Below are positions 8,089 through 17,362 of a DNA stretch of 64,000 nt, piece after piece. Under the pieces are notes generated by a model. It saw only the letters and a program-made list of their open reading frames with translations. It was not told the origin of the DNA and searched no databases. Position 1 is the stretch's first letter. Each line of letters opens with the position of its first letter. A program made the position numbers and the translations under genes. Origin of the DNA: Actinomycetota bacterium (GTDB lineage Bacteria; Actinomycetota; Coriobacteriia; Anaerosomatales; Anaerosomataceae); contig RCMX01000006.1 of assembly GCA_004348925.1 (NCBI GenBank), positions 730,919 to 794,918 of the forward strand, read 5' to 3'.

Positions 8089-9033
8089 CTAGCTCGCCAG
8101 CACCTCGGCCATCATCTCGTCGACCTTGGCCGCAGCCTCTTCCTGCATTCCGGGCAGCACGTGGCTGTAGACATTCAAGGTTATCGCCGGCTCTGCGTGA
8201 CCGAGCCGCTGCGAGACCACGTTGACTGGCACTCCGTCGCGTAGCAGGTTGCTCGCATGCGTGTGCCTCAAGTCATGAAATCGAATCGCGAAGCCGGTGC
8301 GCTTGATGAACACGTGGAACTCGACCGAGAGCTGATCGGGCGGCCACGGCGTCCCATCAGGCCGGCAGACGACGAGGTCATCCGGCTTGGGGTGCCGTGC
8401 ATCCTTGAGTGCTTTGAGTTCGGCCACGGTCACCTGGGCAAGCGCGATGGAACGCCGGCCCCGCAGACTCTTGGGCTCCTTGAACTCCAGCCCCGTGCTG
8501 ATCTGCTGCAGGGAGCGCGCAACGCGAAGCGACTTGGCGTCAATTTCAACGTCACGCCAGCGCAACGCCAGAATCTCCCCGCGACGCATTCCGGTGGTCG
8601 CTGCTACAAGCACCGGCAGGTAGAGTTTGTTGCCGCGAAGAGCCGCGAGCAGACGAGAGAGCCCATCACGGTCGAGCGCGTGCATCTCTTTGCGCGGCAC
8701 CCTCGGCGCGTCGGCACCGTCAGCAGGGTTGCGGTCGAGGATCTCCCAGCGCACCGCCTGATGCAGCGCCTTCCGAAGCAATCGGTGCACGTGCTGGACG
8801 GTCAACGGGGACAGCCCGCCGCCCTTCTTGCGACCCGAGCGCATCAACTCTGAGTAGAACGTCTGGATCTGGAGAGGACGAAGTTCGGCAAGCTTCACCT
8901 GTCCTAGGTTCGGCGTGATGTTGAGGTCAACGATGCGCTTGTAGCTTTCATACGTCTTGTTGCCGACGTTGGGCTTCGCGTAGTTCTCGAGCCACGTCTG
9001 CAGATATTCAGCGAGCGTCTGGTCGGGGTGCAC
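8089..9033 (-). CDS. int: tyrosine integrase of the island
   Basis: A 314-residue phage-type integrase, the best candidate for moving the element into tRNA-Ser. The N-terminal SAM-like core-binding domain spans about 5-105. The catalytic set is complete: R150 (TGMRRGE), H253 and R256 (HDLRH), H279 (RLGH) and nucleophile Y289 (NVYSH). The usual arm-type DNA-binding domain of about 60 residues is missing. The GTG start at 9033 is supported by GAGGAG 8-9 nt upstream, so the short N-terminus is probably genuine and not a misjudged start. It points toward the left end of the island. No excisionase is evident, although the small Xre protein upstream could serve. Confidence 0.9.
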   Translation of the reverse strand: MHPDQTLAEYLQTWLENYAKPNVGNKTYESYKRIVDLNITPNLGQVKLAELRPLQIQTFYSELMRSGRKKGGGLSPLTVQHVHRLLRKALHQAVRWEILDRNPADGADAPRVPRKEMHALDRDGLSRLLAALRGNKLYLPVLVAATTGMRRGEILALRWRDVEIDAKSLRVARSLQQISTGLEFKEPKSLRGRRSIALAQVTVAELKALKDARHPKPDDLVVCRPDGTPWPPDQLSVEFHVFIKRTGFAIRFHDLRHTHASNLLRDGVPVNVVSQRLGHAEPAITLNVYSHVLPGMQEEAAAKVDEMMAEVLAS

Positions 9034-9397
9034 GGGGTTTGCTCCTCAGCGTCGGGGACGACCCGATCATTGAGGTCGCGCGCTTGAGGAGAAATCAGTC
9101 CCGCAGAGAGTTTCAGACGTCGGCAACCCTCAACTGCGACTTGATGGCACTCAGTTGGGCGACGCGCTGAGAGGCGTTCTGCGCCGCGCTTCGCTGCGGC
9201 AGGCACTGGTCACCGTCAATTCATGCGCCGTACAGCCGCTCTCAGGGGCAAGTTGAGGAATCCGGCCTAGTGCCCTGTCACGTGCGGTTCGCGTTTCGGC
9301 ATACTTCGTCGGTCAGTTGCCCGGCCTGCTTACTCCCGCGGTAAGTCGGCTCAAGATTGGCCCAAGACCAAGGGCAGAAGACCGAGTGGAGGTGCGT
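9034..9397. other. divergent spacer between integrase and Xre regulator
   Basis: Contains the back-to-back promoters of the integrase and of the regulator/replication operon. An inverted repeat CAACTG at 9134-9139 and CAGTTG at 9152-9157 is visible and could bind the regulator. No convincing small gene is present; open frames here lack ribosome sites. Confidence 0.4.
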
Positions 9398-9601
9398 GTG
9401 AACAAGATTCAGGAGTTGCGGGAGGCGCGGGGCTGGAGCCGGTCAGAGCTGGCTCGTCAGGCACGGATGGACGCAGGCGACATCGGCAAGATCGAGCGGT
9501 GCATCTTGCGGCCCTATCCGGGCCAGGTCATGAAGATCGCGAAGGCACTGGGCGTGCGGGCGACCGAGATCGCCAATGAACTCAAGGAGGAAATCGAGTA
9601 G
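9398..9601 (+). CDS. small Xre-family transcription regulator
   Basis: A 67-residue protein that is essentially one HTH_3 domain (KIQELREARGWSRSELARQA, then DIGKIERCILRPYPGQVMKIAKALGV). The GTG start at 9398 is chosen because GGAGG lies 5 nt upstream; an upstream in-frame start would add 27 unconserved residues. The stop is 12 nt before the primase-polymerase gene, so it heads a replication operon and probably represses it and/or the divergent integrase, as Cro/CI-like proteins do in satellites and plasmids. Confidence 0.85.
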   Translation: MNKIQELREARGWSRSELARQARMDAGDIGKIERCILRPYPGQVMKIAKALGVRATEIANELKEEIE

Positions 9602-9613
9602 TGAGGAATTGTG

Positions 9614-12100
9614 ATGAATAGCGAGGAAGACGCAAGAAACGGCGTGGACGCTTCCCCGGGCGACAACCACGAGAAGGTAGACCCCGCCGTTTCTGACGAG
9701 AACATTACCATCGGAACTATCGACGACGTTATGCGGCGGGGAAACCCGGGCAACCGGGCTCCCCGTCAGACTGCGGCTTGCCGCACCGCAGAACTCGCTG
9801 AGGCGGCGGGTCGCTATCACCGGCTCGGATTGAACGTCGTGACCGTTGGCGGCAGCAAGCGCCCGAACGTCCCGTCATGGGAGCAGTATCAGCGCACCCG
9901 CCAGTCAGGCGAGACTATCGGCGGGTTGCCCTACGAGACGGCATACGGCCTCGCCGTGGTCTGCGGACTGGTTTCAGGTGGCGTGTGTTGTCTCGACTAC
10001 GACAAGATTGAGGGCGACCGTGCGGCGTTCCTCTCGTGTCAGCTCGAGGCCCTCGGGCTGCCTCCCGTATACCCTTGGGCCGTCGAGACGCCCAGCGGTG
10101 GCCATATCTGGATTCGTCTTCTCGGAGACCTGAACGCGCTCGATGGTTGCGGGAAGCTCACTGGCCAGGTCCAGGGCTGCCATCACGTAGAGCTGCGTTT
10201 CGACGGCCACTACGCGATTGTGCCGCCCAGCCGTCGCCAGGACGGCGGCTCCTACCGGTTCCTGAGTGTCGATGGCATTCCGAGTGTCCGGCCGGCTGAA
10301 GTCGCGTTCGATCAGGTGCTCACTGCGGCGGAATGGAACGAGCCTAGGTTCACCGAGCGCCGTGCTCCTTCCAAGGGTGCACTGGCACTCGCGAGCAAGA
10401 CCGTGACTTCGGAGTACGTGGAGGCCGCGATTCAGGGTGAGCTCGACGAGGTCCGGTCGGCAGTGGAGGGCCACCGTAACGACACTGTGTTCAAGGCAGC
10501 CGCCGCTATCGGGTCCATGCTTCATCTTGGCATCGACGAAGGCGAGGTTGTTGGGCGCTTGCTTGTTGCCGGCCAGACGTCTGGTCTGCCTCATGAGGAG
10601 ATTGTCAGTGCTGTTCGCAGCGGTCTGAAGAAGGGCGCCGAGAATCCGCGTGGACTGGTGCTCAGCGAGCCGGAGGCGGCTCAGGTCGAGGTCTCCCGGC
10701 CCCCGTATCCGTTGCATGTACTGCCGCCCGCCGTCCGCGACTTCGTCGTCGAGGCGGCAGCCTGCGTTGGGTGTCCGCCCGACATGGTCGCCGTGCCGCT
10801 GCTTGCCTACGCGGGCGTGACGATCGGTCGGACGCGTTCGATTCAGATCAAGCCGCGCTACATCAAGCACCCCGCGTTCTGGTTCGCAGTAGTCGGCGCC
10901 CCGGGCTCGGGCAAGAGCCCCGCGGATGGGTTGGCACGTTCGTTCGTAGAAGCGCTGCAGGCCAAGGCACATGCCGATTGGCACACCGCGCATCAGGAGT
11001 GGCGCATCGAGCACGAGCTGTGGAAGCAGCGCATCAAGGGCAAGGGCAGCGGGAAGGCGTCTACCGGTGGCAAGCCCTTCCACGTCGACCCTGAACCCGA
11101 AGAGCCGGGCCTCGAGCACTACTACACCACCGATTCGACCATCGAGGCGCTCGCCCCCATGCTGAGTAGGTCAGCTGGCGTGGCCATCGCGCATGACGAG
11201 ATCGTCGGTTGGGTCAAGGGTATGGGTGCCTACAACGGCGCTTCGGCCCGCGACCGCGCCGAGTTCTTGTCATTGTGGGCCGAGCGGTCGCTCAAGTCCG
11301 ACCGCCGCGGGCGTGCCCCCATCCTCATCGAGAATCCCGTTGCGGTCATCATCGGTGGCGTACAGCCGGACGTTCTCTCGGACCTCGCCGGTGAGGCTGG
11401 AAAGCGCGATGGCTTCATCGACCGCTTCCTGTGGTCGTGGCCTGAGCAGCGTCCTGCGCCCTGGACTGAGAAGACGGTCAGCCCGTCGACCGCGGCTGCC
11501 GTGGAGGCCATCTTCAATCGGCTTCGCGCGACTAGCGGTGACGTTGCCCCCGTCACCCTCTCTGGCGACGCCAGGTCGTTTTGGCGGGATTGGTACAACG
11601 AGAACGGGGCGGTAGTCGAGGCCGAGCACGGCCTCATGGCCGGCATTCATGCCAAGGGCGATGTCCAGCTTGCACGTCTCGCACTGGTGCTGCATGTGCT
11701 GGCGCACGATGACCCCAATGCGTCCGCGGTCTCTGTAGACACCATGTTCGGCGCGGCGGAGCTCGTCGAATACCACTTCGCGCACGCAAGGGCAGTTGTG
11801 CAGCGGCTCGGGGTAGCGGTCAACACCGCGCACACCGGGCGCGGCTCCACGTTGCGGCAGCGCGTCATCGCTCGGCTTCAGAAGCACGGCGGCTGGATGT
11901 CTGCGACCGACATAGCCAAGGGCCTCGGAGGACACATCCCGGCGGCCGTGCGCGACCAGGAGCTCGCCCGGATGGAAGCCGAGGGGCACGTTCGGCGGCG
12001 GGTTCGCCCGTCTGGCGACCTTGGTGGTCGCCCGGCAGTTCAGTGGGCCCTCACGGGTAGCGCCGACGAATTCGACAACACTGGAAAGGTCGTGGCCTAG
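9614..12100 (+). CDS. primase-polymerase / DUF3987 helicase-like replication protein
   Basis: An 828-residue fusion. Residues about 55-230 form a bifunctional primase-polymerase (PF09250-like) domain: YHRLGLNVVTVG at the start, CLDYDK as the first acidic metal-binding motif, TPSGGHIW, and a VELRFDGHYAIVPPS core. The second half is a DUF3987-type ATPase with P-loop VVGAPGSGKSPADGL and the acidic AIAHDEIVGW motif. A winged-helix-like tail (GGWMSATDIAKGLGG) closes the protein. Such proteins start replication of satellites, plasmids and integrative elements, so the island can probably replicate after excision. It lies 12 nt behind the Xre gene, and its stop abuts the next ATG. Confidence 0.88.
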   Translation: MNSEEDARNGVDASPGDNHEKVDPAVSDENITIGTIDDVMRRGNPGNRAPRQTAACRTAELAEAAGRYHRLGLNVVTVGGSKRPNVPSWEQYQRTRQSGETIGGLPYETAYGLAVVCGLVSGGVCCLDYDKIEGDRAAFLSCQLEALGLPPVYPWAVETPSGGHIWIRLLGDLNALDGCGKLTGQVQGCHHVELRFDGHYAIVPPSRRQDGGSYRFLSVDGIPSVRPAEVAFDQVLTAAEWNEPRFTERRAPSKGALALASKTVTSEYVEAAIQGELDEVRSAVEGHRNDTVFKAAAAIGSMLHLGIDEGEVVGRLLVAGQTSGLPHEEIVSAVRSGLKKGAENPRGLVLSEPEAAQVEVSRPPYPLHVLPPAVRDFVVEAAACVGCPPDMVAVPLLAYAGVTIGRTRSIQIKPRYIKHPAFWFAVVGAPGSGKSPADGLARSFVEALQAKAHADWHTAHQEWRIEHELWKQRIKGKGSGKASTGGKPFHVDPEPEEPGLEHYYTTDSTIEALAPMLSRSAGVAIAHDEIVGWVKGMGAYNGASARDRAEFLSLWAERSLKSDRRGRAPILIENPVAVIIGGVQPDVLSDLAGEAGKRDGFIDRFLWSWPEQRPAPWTEKTVSPSTAAAVEAIFNRLRATSGDVAPVTLSGDARSFWRDWYNENGAVVEAEHGLMAGIHAKGDVQLARLALVLHVLAHDDPNASAVSVDTMFGAAELVEYHFAHARAVVQRLGVAVNTAHTGRGSTLRQRVIARLQKHGGWMSATDIAKGLGGHIPAAVRDQELARMEAEGHVRRRVRPSGDLGGRPAVQWALTGSADEFDNTGKVVA

Positions 12101-12307
12101 ATGAGCTGCCCCTTCAATCGAAGTGCCGTCATCAATGGCCTGCTGGCAGCTGGCAGGAGCGTCACCGACGCTGAGAAGGCGGCCGACGAGACCGCGCTGA
12201 CCGCGTGTCTCGAGGATCGCTGCCGCTGGTGGGGCGATGACACCCACCCCTGGTGCTGCATCCAGCTCATCCCCGCCGCCATCGAGAGCGCCTCGTACGG
12301 CGGATAG
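12101..12307 (+). CDS. small cysteine-rich protein
   Basis: A 68-residue protein whose ATG directly follows the stop of the replication protein. It has five cysteines (CPF near the N-terminus, CLEDRC, CC) plus a histidine, spaced irregularly, which could hold one zinc or an iron-sulphur site. The middle is helical (VTDAEKAADETALTACLED). I recognise no family. Its coupling to the primase-polymerase suggests an accessory replication role. Confidence 0.6.
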   Translation: MSCPFNRSAVINGLLAAGRSVTDAEKAADETALTACLEDRCRWWGDDTHPWCCIQLIPAAIESASYGG

Positions 12308-12336
12308 TCGGTTGCTGTCGTATGAAGTCTACGGAC

Positions 12337-12472
12337 GTACGTGCGAACTCAGGGACCGGGCTGCGCGAGCATAGTCTCGGGGTAGTAACGGCAACATAGA
12401 CGGCGCAGAAGGGCCCGGGCAACCGGGCTCTTCTTGTACCCGGGCGTTCGCAGTATCCACGTTCGTACGTAG
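12337..12472. repeat. imperfect inverted repeat in front of the short recombinase
   Basis: GTACGTGCGAAC at 12337-12348 and GTTCGTACGTAG at 12461-12472 are inverted with 10 of 12 positions matching. The right arm matches 13 of 14 bases (ACGTTCGTACGTAG against ACGTTCGTGCGTAG) with the right arm of the perfect inverted repeat at 20838-20879. The two sites flank the short recombinase, methylase and helicase genes. Function unknown; recombination site or regulator operator are both possible. Confidence 0.5.
12410..12431 (+). terminator. intrinsic terminator of the replication operon
   Basis: AGGGCCCGG (12410-12418) pairs with CCGGGCTCT (12423-12431), one G-T pair, loop GCAA, followed by TCTTGT. 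It lies between the arms of the larger inverted repeat in the 306-bp gap after the small cysteine-rich gene. Confidence 0.65.
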
Positions 12473-12613
12473 AAGCTCGTTTGGGGCTCTGGCGCGTTCA
12501 TCGATACCGCTTGCACCTATGTCCTGAAGTAGGCCGCTACGGGTTTGCTGTGGCGTACCGGGTCTCTCCCATTCCGGTACTGACAACGCTGTATTACCCG
12601 AGGAGTCCCTAAC

Positions 12614-13183
12614 ATGGCCCGTCCGAAGAAGCTGCCGAAGGTCCTGACCACCGAAGAGCAATGCGCCCTGGTCGCCCAGCCGAACCCGCGTTACACGTCG
12701 GGCCTACGAAACCGGTGTCTCATCAGGGTCGCGCTTGAGGCAGGCCTGCGCGCTGGCGAGCTGGTGGCCCTGAAGCCCGACCACCTCGATATGCTGACGT
12801 GCCGGCTCGTGGTCCGTGAAGGCAAGGGAGCGAAGGACCGGGTGCTGTGGATATCCGACAACCTACGCGACCTGGTCGGGCGCTGGCTCGAGCGCCGCCC
12901 GGTATCCGCCTGGCTGTTTCCTACTCGAGACGGTGGGCAGCTCGACACTAGGTATCTGCGGACAATGGTCAAGCACTACGCGGTGAAGGCCGGCGTCTCC
13001 GAATCCGAGCGCGTGACCCCCCACGTTCTTCGGCACACCTTCGCGACGGACCTATTGCGCGAGACGAAGAACATCATCCTCGTACAGAAGGCGCTCGGTC
13101 ATAGCGACGTGAGTACGACGATGATCTATACGCACGTCCAGGATGACGAGCCGAAGGCTGCGCTCCGCCGTCGAGAAACCTAA
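12614..13183 (+). CDS. short tyrosine recombinase (catalytic domain only)
   Basis: A 189-residue XerC/D-like protein holding only the catalytic domain, with R46 (AGLRAGE), H137 and R140 (HVLRH), H163 (LGH) and Y172 (MIYTHV). A basic N-terminus (ARPKKLPK) replaces the core-binding domain present in normal integrases of about 300 residues. The ATG follows GAGGAG (12599-12604) at a usable distance, so it is probably a real short protein rather than a fragment. It is a second recombinase in the island and lies directly before the methylase gene, with which it may move. Such short recombinases occur in other defence islands, but their sites are poorly known. Confidence 0.85.
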   Translation: MARPKKLPKVLTTEEQCALVAQPNPRYTSGLRNRCLIRVALEAGLRAGELVALKPDHLDMLTCRLVVREGKGAKDRVLWISDNLRDLVGRWLERRPVSAWLFPTRDGGQLDTRYLRTMVKHYAVKAGVSESERVTPHVLRHTFATDLLRETKNIILVQKALGHSDVSTTMIYTHVQDDEPKAALRRRET

Positions 13184-13285
13184 GCGCGCGTCACCCCCCT
13201 TCAGTAAGATGTAGGTGAGGTTTCGGCAAGACCGGATTCGCGGTGCGCCAGGGGTGTACCGCGGTCTTTGCTGCAAGGGGGAGCG

Positions 13286-16200
13286 GTGCCTGACGACTCA
13301 CGGCTAGGTGGTACCGGCGAGTTCTTGAGCTCGTCAACTGCACGCTCGATCGATTGGCCCAAGCCCGCGGGATCACCCGTCGCCATCGACACGGTCGAAG
13401 TCCTGTTCGGCGAAGGCGACCGTCCGCTCGAAGTGGCCGTTGCTGCTTCTGTCTGTGCGCCGCGAGCAGATGACGTCCGCAAGCTCTGGAAACTGCGGGC
13501 GAACCGTGGTGCGCCGGTCCTGCTCGTCGTGCTGCACCCGGCCGGCGGCGATGTGCAGGCGAGTGTGATTGGCACTGAAGGCGATCCTTCGCCGATACAA
13601 GGACTCACGCGTGCGCGGGTCGAGCGCATTGCAGCAGCAGCCCTTGATGAACCGAACCGTCACCAGGCAATTCGCACCCTCGATCGTCTGTTGGGCACGG
13701 TTAGCCGAGAGGGACTCACCGCCGGCGTCATCAATGCGGGGCTCTTTGCTGCGCACGAACTCAGGGACGGTGTTCCGCGTCGATCGGACTGGGAGGCCGC
13801 GCGCGGGCGCTCGTTCCCGCTCCTGAACACGACGGGGCGGAATCTCCTTGACGCGCTCGGTTACCGCATTGAGCCCAAGGGAGCGAATCTGCTGGCTCTC
13901 TCCGACGCTGACACGCGGCAGGCGATCGCGGTCGTACTTGAAGAGGTGGAGAGCTTCGATCGCACTTCGTCGCGCTTCGGCGGCGTGTCGCCGGTGTCGC
14001 GGGCTCTGGCGCAAGCCCAGCATGAGCGTCTCCCATGGGTGATTGCCCTGCGCCGCAACCAAGTTCGCCTCTACCCGGCGGACCCGGATGTGGGCGTTGG
14101 ACGAAGGGGCCTGACTGAGACCTACATTGAGCTCGACTTGACGCTCCTGGACGACTCGGACGCGGGCTACCTCGCCCTGCTGTTTTCGCCCGAGGCGCTC
14201 GCCAAAGGCGGTAGCGTCGATGAGATCTTGCACAACTCGGGAGTCTACGCGACCGACCTTGGTGCACGCCTTAGAGGTCGTATCTACGAGGACGTGGTGC
14301 CCGACCTCGCGGTTGCAGTCGCCAGGCGGATGGGTGCTACGACTGAGGCGGAGTTGGGCTCTGCCTACCACCGCACACTGATCATCCTGTTCCGCTTGTT
14401 GTTTGTGGCGTACGCCGAGGACCGCGGGCTACTGCCATTCGAGCGAAACCCCCGTTACACACGTAACGCGCTCAAGACCTACGCCAAGGACTTCGCTGAG
14501 GACCCGGCTCAGGTGTTCTCGGCCGACTCGACGAGCATCTGGGAGGATCTGGTCCAAGTCTGGAACGCCATCGATTCCGGCGAGCCGCGCTGGGACGTGC
14601 CCGCCTACAATGGCGGGCTGTTCGCGACGGACGCGACACACCCGGATGGTGCCGCGGTCTCAGCGCTTGGGCTCAACAACCTCGAAATCGGTCCGGCACT
14701 CATGGCGATGCTCGTGGATGCCGACGCTCAAGCCGAGCGCGGACCGGTGGACTTTCGCTCGCTCTCGGTTCGCGAGTTTGGCACCATCTATGAGGGCCTA
14801 CTCGAGTCTAGCCTTTCCTTTGCTCGGGCCGACCTGACACTGGACCGCGAGCGGACCTACGTGCCCGCCAAGGATGGCGACACTGTGGTCGTCGAGGTTG
14901 GCGGCGTCTACTTCCACAACGCCTCGGGTCAGCGGAAGAGCACCGGCTCGTACTTCACTAAGTCGTTCGCGGTCGAGCATCTGCTCGATACGGCGCTTGA
15001 GCCCGCTATCGCTCAGCATCTTGCACAGGTGGAGGTGCTCATCGATGCTGACGAAACTCGTACGAAGGCCGCCGAGAAATTCTTCGACTTTCGCGTGGCT
15101 GACCTCGCGATGGGTTCCGGACACTTCCTCGTCGCGGCCATCGACCGGATTGAAGCGCGGTTCTCTGCGTTCATCTCTGAGAATCCGCTCCCCGCGGTCG
15201 CAGATGAGCTGGCACGCCTGGAATCTGTAGCGCGCGAGGCGCTCGGTGAGGAGCAAGGCCTGCTCGCTGAGATCGAGCCGTCATTGCTCCTACGCCGACA
15301 GATCGCTCGCAGATGCATCTACGGACTCGACATCAATCTCATCGCGGTCGAGCTCGCTAGACTGGCGATCTGGATTCACACGTTTGTGCCCGGGCTGCCG
15401 ATGTCGTCGCTGGATCACGGGCTCGTTCACGCGAACTCCCTCACGGGCATGGGCACCATCGAAGAAACGCTGGCCGCGCTCGACCCGCAGGCGCAACCCG
15501 GGCAGTTCTCGCTCTTCTCCGCGTCCGTCCAAGACGCCCTTGAGCGCTCCCGCGACACACTGCAGAAGGTCGCCAGAGCATCAGAGGCGACCAAGCAAGA
15601 GGTTCGCGACGCGGATCAGGAGCGGCTTCGCGCCTTGGCTGACGCCGAGGACGCGCGGCTACTCATGGATGCGGCCGTTGCTGCTCGATTGGGGCTGGTA
15701 CCCATCCCAGTTGGCCCTGAAGAAGCCATCGAATCCATCTCCGCCGACACCGATGCCGCAATCGGCGCCAGGGACACGCTTGCGGTGCTCAGGCCCGCCC
15801 ACTTCCCATTTCTCTTTCCCGAGGTGTTCCTTCGCGAGGAGCCGGGATTCGACGTGATCCTTGGGAATCCACCGTGGGAGGAACTCGTCTACGAGGAGAT
15901 CAAGTTCTGGGTGCTAAGGAACCCCGGGCTTCGTTCCCTTGCGGCCGCGGAACGGGATGCCCGCATCGAGCAGCTGCGCAAGACCCAGCCAGACGACTAC
16001 GCCGAGATGTTGTCTGAACAAGCGCAGGCGAATGCCCTCCGTGGGGCACTTGCCCGGGGCCCGTTCCCTGGGCTTGAGAGCGGGCATGCAGATCTCTACA
16101 AGGCCTTCTGTTGGCGGTTCCTCCATCTACTGTCGCGGAAGGGCGTCGCGGGCGTCGTGCTGCCCCGCGGGGCGCTCTCGGCAGCAGGCTCATCACTCTG

Positions 16201-17362
16201 GCGGCACGAAGTGCTGCACGAAGGAACGTTCGGGAACATCGCATTCCTCACCAACAACGGAGGATGGGTGTTCGAGGACGTTCACCCCCAATACACCGTG
16301 GCGCTGACCGCCTTCGCTCGCACGTCGGAGGACCGATCCGTGAGTGTGTACGGGCCGTATTCATCGCGGGGGGCCTACTCTGTCGCACAAGAGGAGCCGT
16401 CGCTGTACGTTGCGGCCGACGTACTTGCCTCTTGGACTGACACGGCCGCAGTGCCCGCACTACCGGATTCCGGTTCCGGAGACATATTCCTGCGTATGCG
16501 AGAAGCACCCCGTCTGGACCATGATGATCCTGCAAGCTGGCGCTTTGTCCCTCTCCAGGGGGATTTCAACCAGACCACCGACAAGGCTCTGTGGATTCAC
16601 GACGAAGACAGTCGAGGAGACCTCACTGTCTACAAGGGCGGTTCCTTTGACCTGTGGCAACCGGACCTCGGACGTCCGTTCGCGAGTGCCACGTCGGAAG
16701 ATGTGCGTGCAGCGCTGATGTCTCGACGTGGACGTCAGGTGAGGCGGGCGGACTCCCCGTTCTTCGGCTTGCCCACTTCGGACTGGAAGGACCTGCCGGT
16801 CTACTCTCCGAGGATTGCATTCCGTGACGTTTCAAGGGCAACGGACACCCGGACTGTGCGTGCTGCCCTCGTGCCACCCAAGACGGTGCTGACCAACAAG
16901 GCCCCCTACCTGGTGCGGCTGAGGGGAAGCGAGAAGGACGAGGCATACCTGTTGGGCGTCATGTGCAGCATCCCGTTCGACTGGTACGCGCGGACCTTGG
17001 TCGAGATCTCTCTGAACTTCCACATCCTGAACGCGTTGCCGGTGCCCAGGCCGAGCGCCGGCGATTCCCTGTACGAGCGAGTTGCCACGATTGCGGGGCG
17101 TTTGTCATGCGTCGATAGGCGATACGAAGCTTGGGCATCGAAAGTCGGCGTTCCCGTGGGCGGGGTTTCTGAGGAGTCAAAGCCTCAACTGCTCGCCGAG
17201 TTGGACGCCTGCGTGGCTCTCCTCTATGGGCTCGCCATGCCACAGGTTGAGCACTTGGTGCGCACATTCCATCCGACCTGGGACTGCGCCGAACGGCTTG
17301 AAGGAATCACCGCATTCTACGACTTGTGGGCGCGAACGACCGGTCCAACAGGTGGTGCGTGA
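13286..17362 (+). CDS. Eco57I-type N6-adenine DNA methyltransferase (restriction-like)
   Basis: About 1,358 residues. SAM-binding motif I is ADLAMGSGHFLVAAID (around 604) and the catalytic motif IV is GNPPWEE (around 860), giving a gamma-class adenine methylase of the Eco57I/type IIG layout. The N-terminal 250 residues include a beta-strand-rich region starting DTVEVLFGEGDRPLEV, with no convincing nuclease motif. The C-terminal 350 residues (after about 1000) resemble the target-recognition part of type IIG enzymes (FHILNALPVPRP near 1245). GTG at 13286 is preferred over a TTG six codons earlier because AAGGGGGAG precedes it. The stop overlaps the ATG of the helicase (TGATG). It should mark host DNA for the associated helicase/nuclease pair; size and type recall drmMI of class 1 DISARM or PglX of BREX. 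Confidence 0.85.
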   Translation: MPDDSRLGGTGEFLSSSTARSIDWPKPAGSPVAIDTVEVLFGEGDRPLEVAVAASVCAPRADDVRKLWKLRANRGAPVLLVVLHPAGGDVQASVIGTEGDPSPIQGLTRARVERIAAAALDEPNRHQAIRTLDRLLGTVSREGLTAGVINAGLFAAHELRDGVPRRSDWEAARGRSFPLLNTTGRNLLDALGYRIEPKGANLLALSDADTRQAIAVVLEEVESFDRTSSRFGGVSPVSRALAQAQHERLPWVIALRRNQVRLYPADPDVGVGRRGLTETYIELDLTLLDDSDAGYLALLFSPEALAKGGSVDEILHNSGVYATDLGARLRGRIYEDVVPDLAVAVARRMGATTEAELGSAYHRTLIILFRLLFVAYAEDRGLLPFERNPRYTRNALKTYAKDFAEDPAQVFSADSTSIWEDLVQVWNAIDSGEPRWDVPAYNGGLFATDATHPDGAAVSALGLNNLEIGPALMAMLVDADAQAERGPVDFRSLSVREFGTIYEGLLESSLSFARADLTLDRERTYVPAKDGDTVVVEVGGVYFHNASGQRKSTGSYFTKSFAVEHLLDTALEPAIAQHLAQVEVLIDADETRTKAAEKFFDFRVADLAMGSGHFLVAAIDRIEARFSAFISENPLPAVADELARLESVAREALGEEQGLLAEIEPSLLLRRQIARRCIYGLDINLIAVELARLAIWIHTFVPGLPMSSLDHGLVHANSLTGMGTIEETLAALDPQAQPGQFSLFSASVQDALERSRDTLQKVARASEATKQEVRDADQERLRALADAEDARLLMDAAVAARLGLVPIPVGPEEAIESISADTDAAIGARDTLAVLRPAHFPFLFPEVFLREEPGFDVILGNPPWEELVYEEIKFWVLRNPGLRSLAAAERDARIEQLRKTQPDDYAEMLSEQAQANALRGALARGPFPGLESGHADLYKAFCWRFLHLLSRKGVAGVVLPRGALSAAGSSLWRHEVLHEGTFGNIAFLTNNGGWVFEDVHPQYTVALTAFARTSEDRSVSVYGPYSSRGAYSVAQEEPSLYVAADVLASWTDTAAVPALPDSGSGDIFLRMREAPRLDHDDPASWRFVPLQGDFNQTTDKALWIHDEDSRGDLTVYKGGSFDLWQPDLGRPFASATSEDVRAALMSRRGRQVRRADSPFFGLPTSDWKDLPVYSPRIAFRDVSRATDTRTVRAALVPPKTVLTNKAPYLVRLRGSEKDEAYLLGVMCSIPFDWYARTLVEISLNFHILNALPVPRPSAGDSLYERVATIAGRLSCVDRRYEAWASKVGVPVGGVSEESKPQLLAELDACVALLYGLAMPQVEHLVRTFHPTWDCAERLEGITAFYDLWARTTGPTGGA

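Noticed and set aside
9113-9206. Arm-binding domain of the integrase continuing upstream in another frame
   Set aside because: The upstream frame shows no arm-domain pattern, and a good ribosome site supports the GTG start at 9033.
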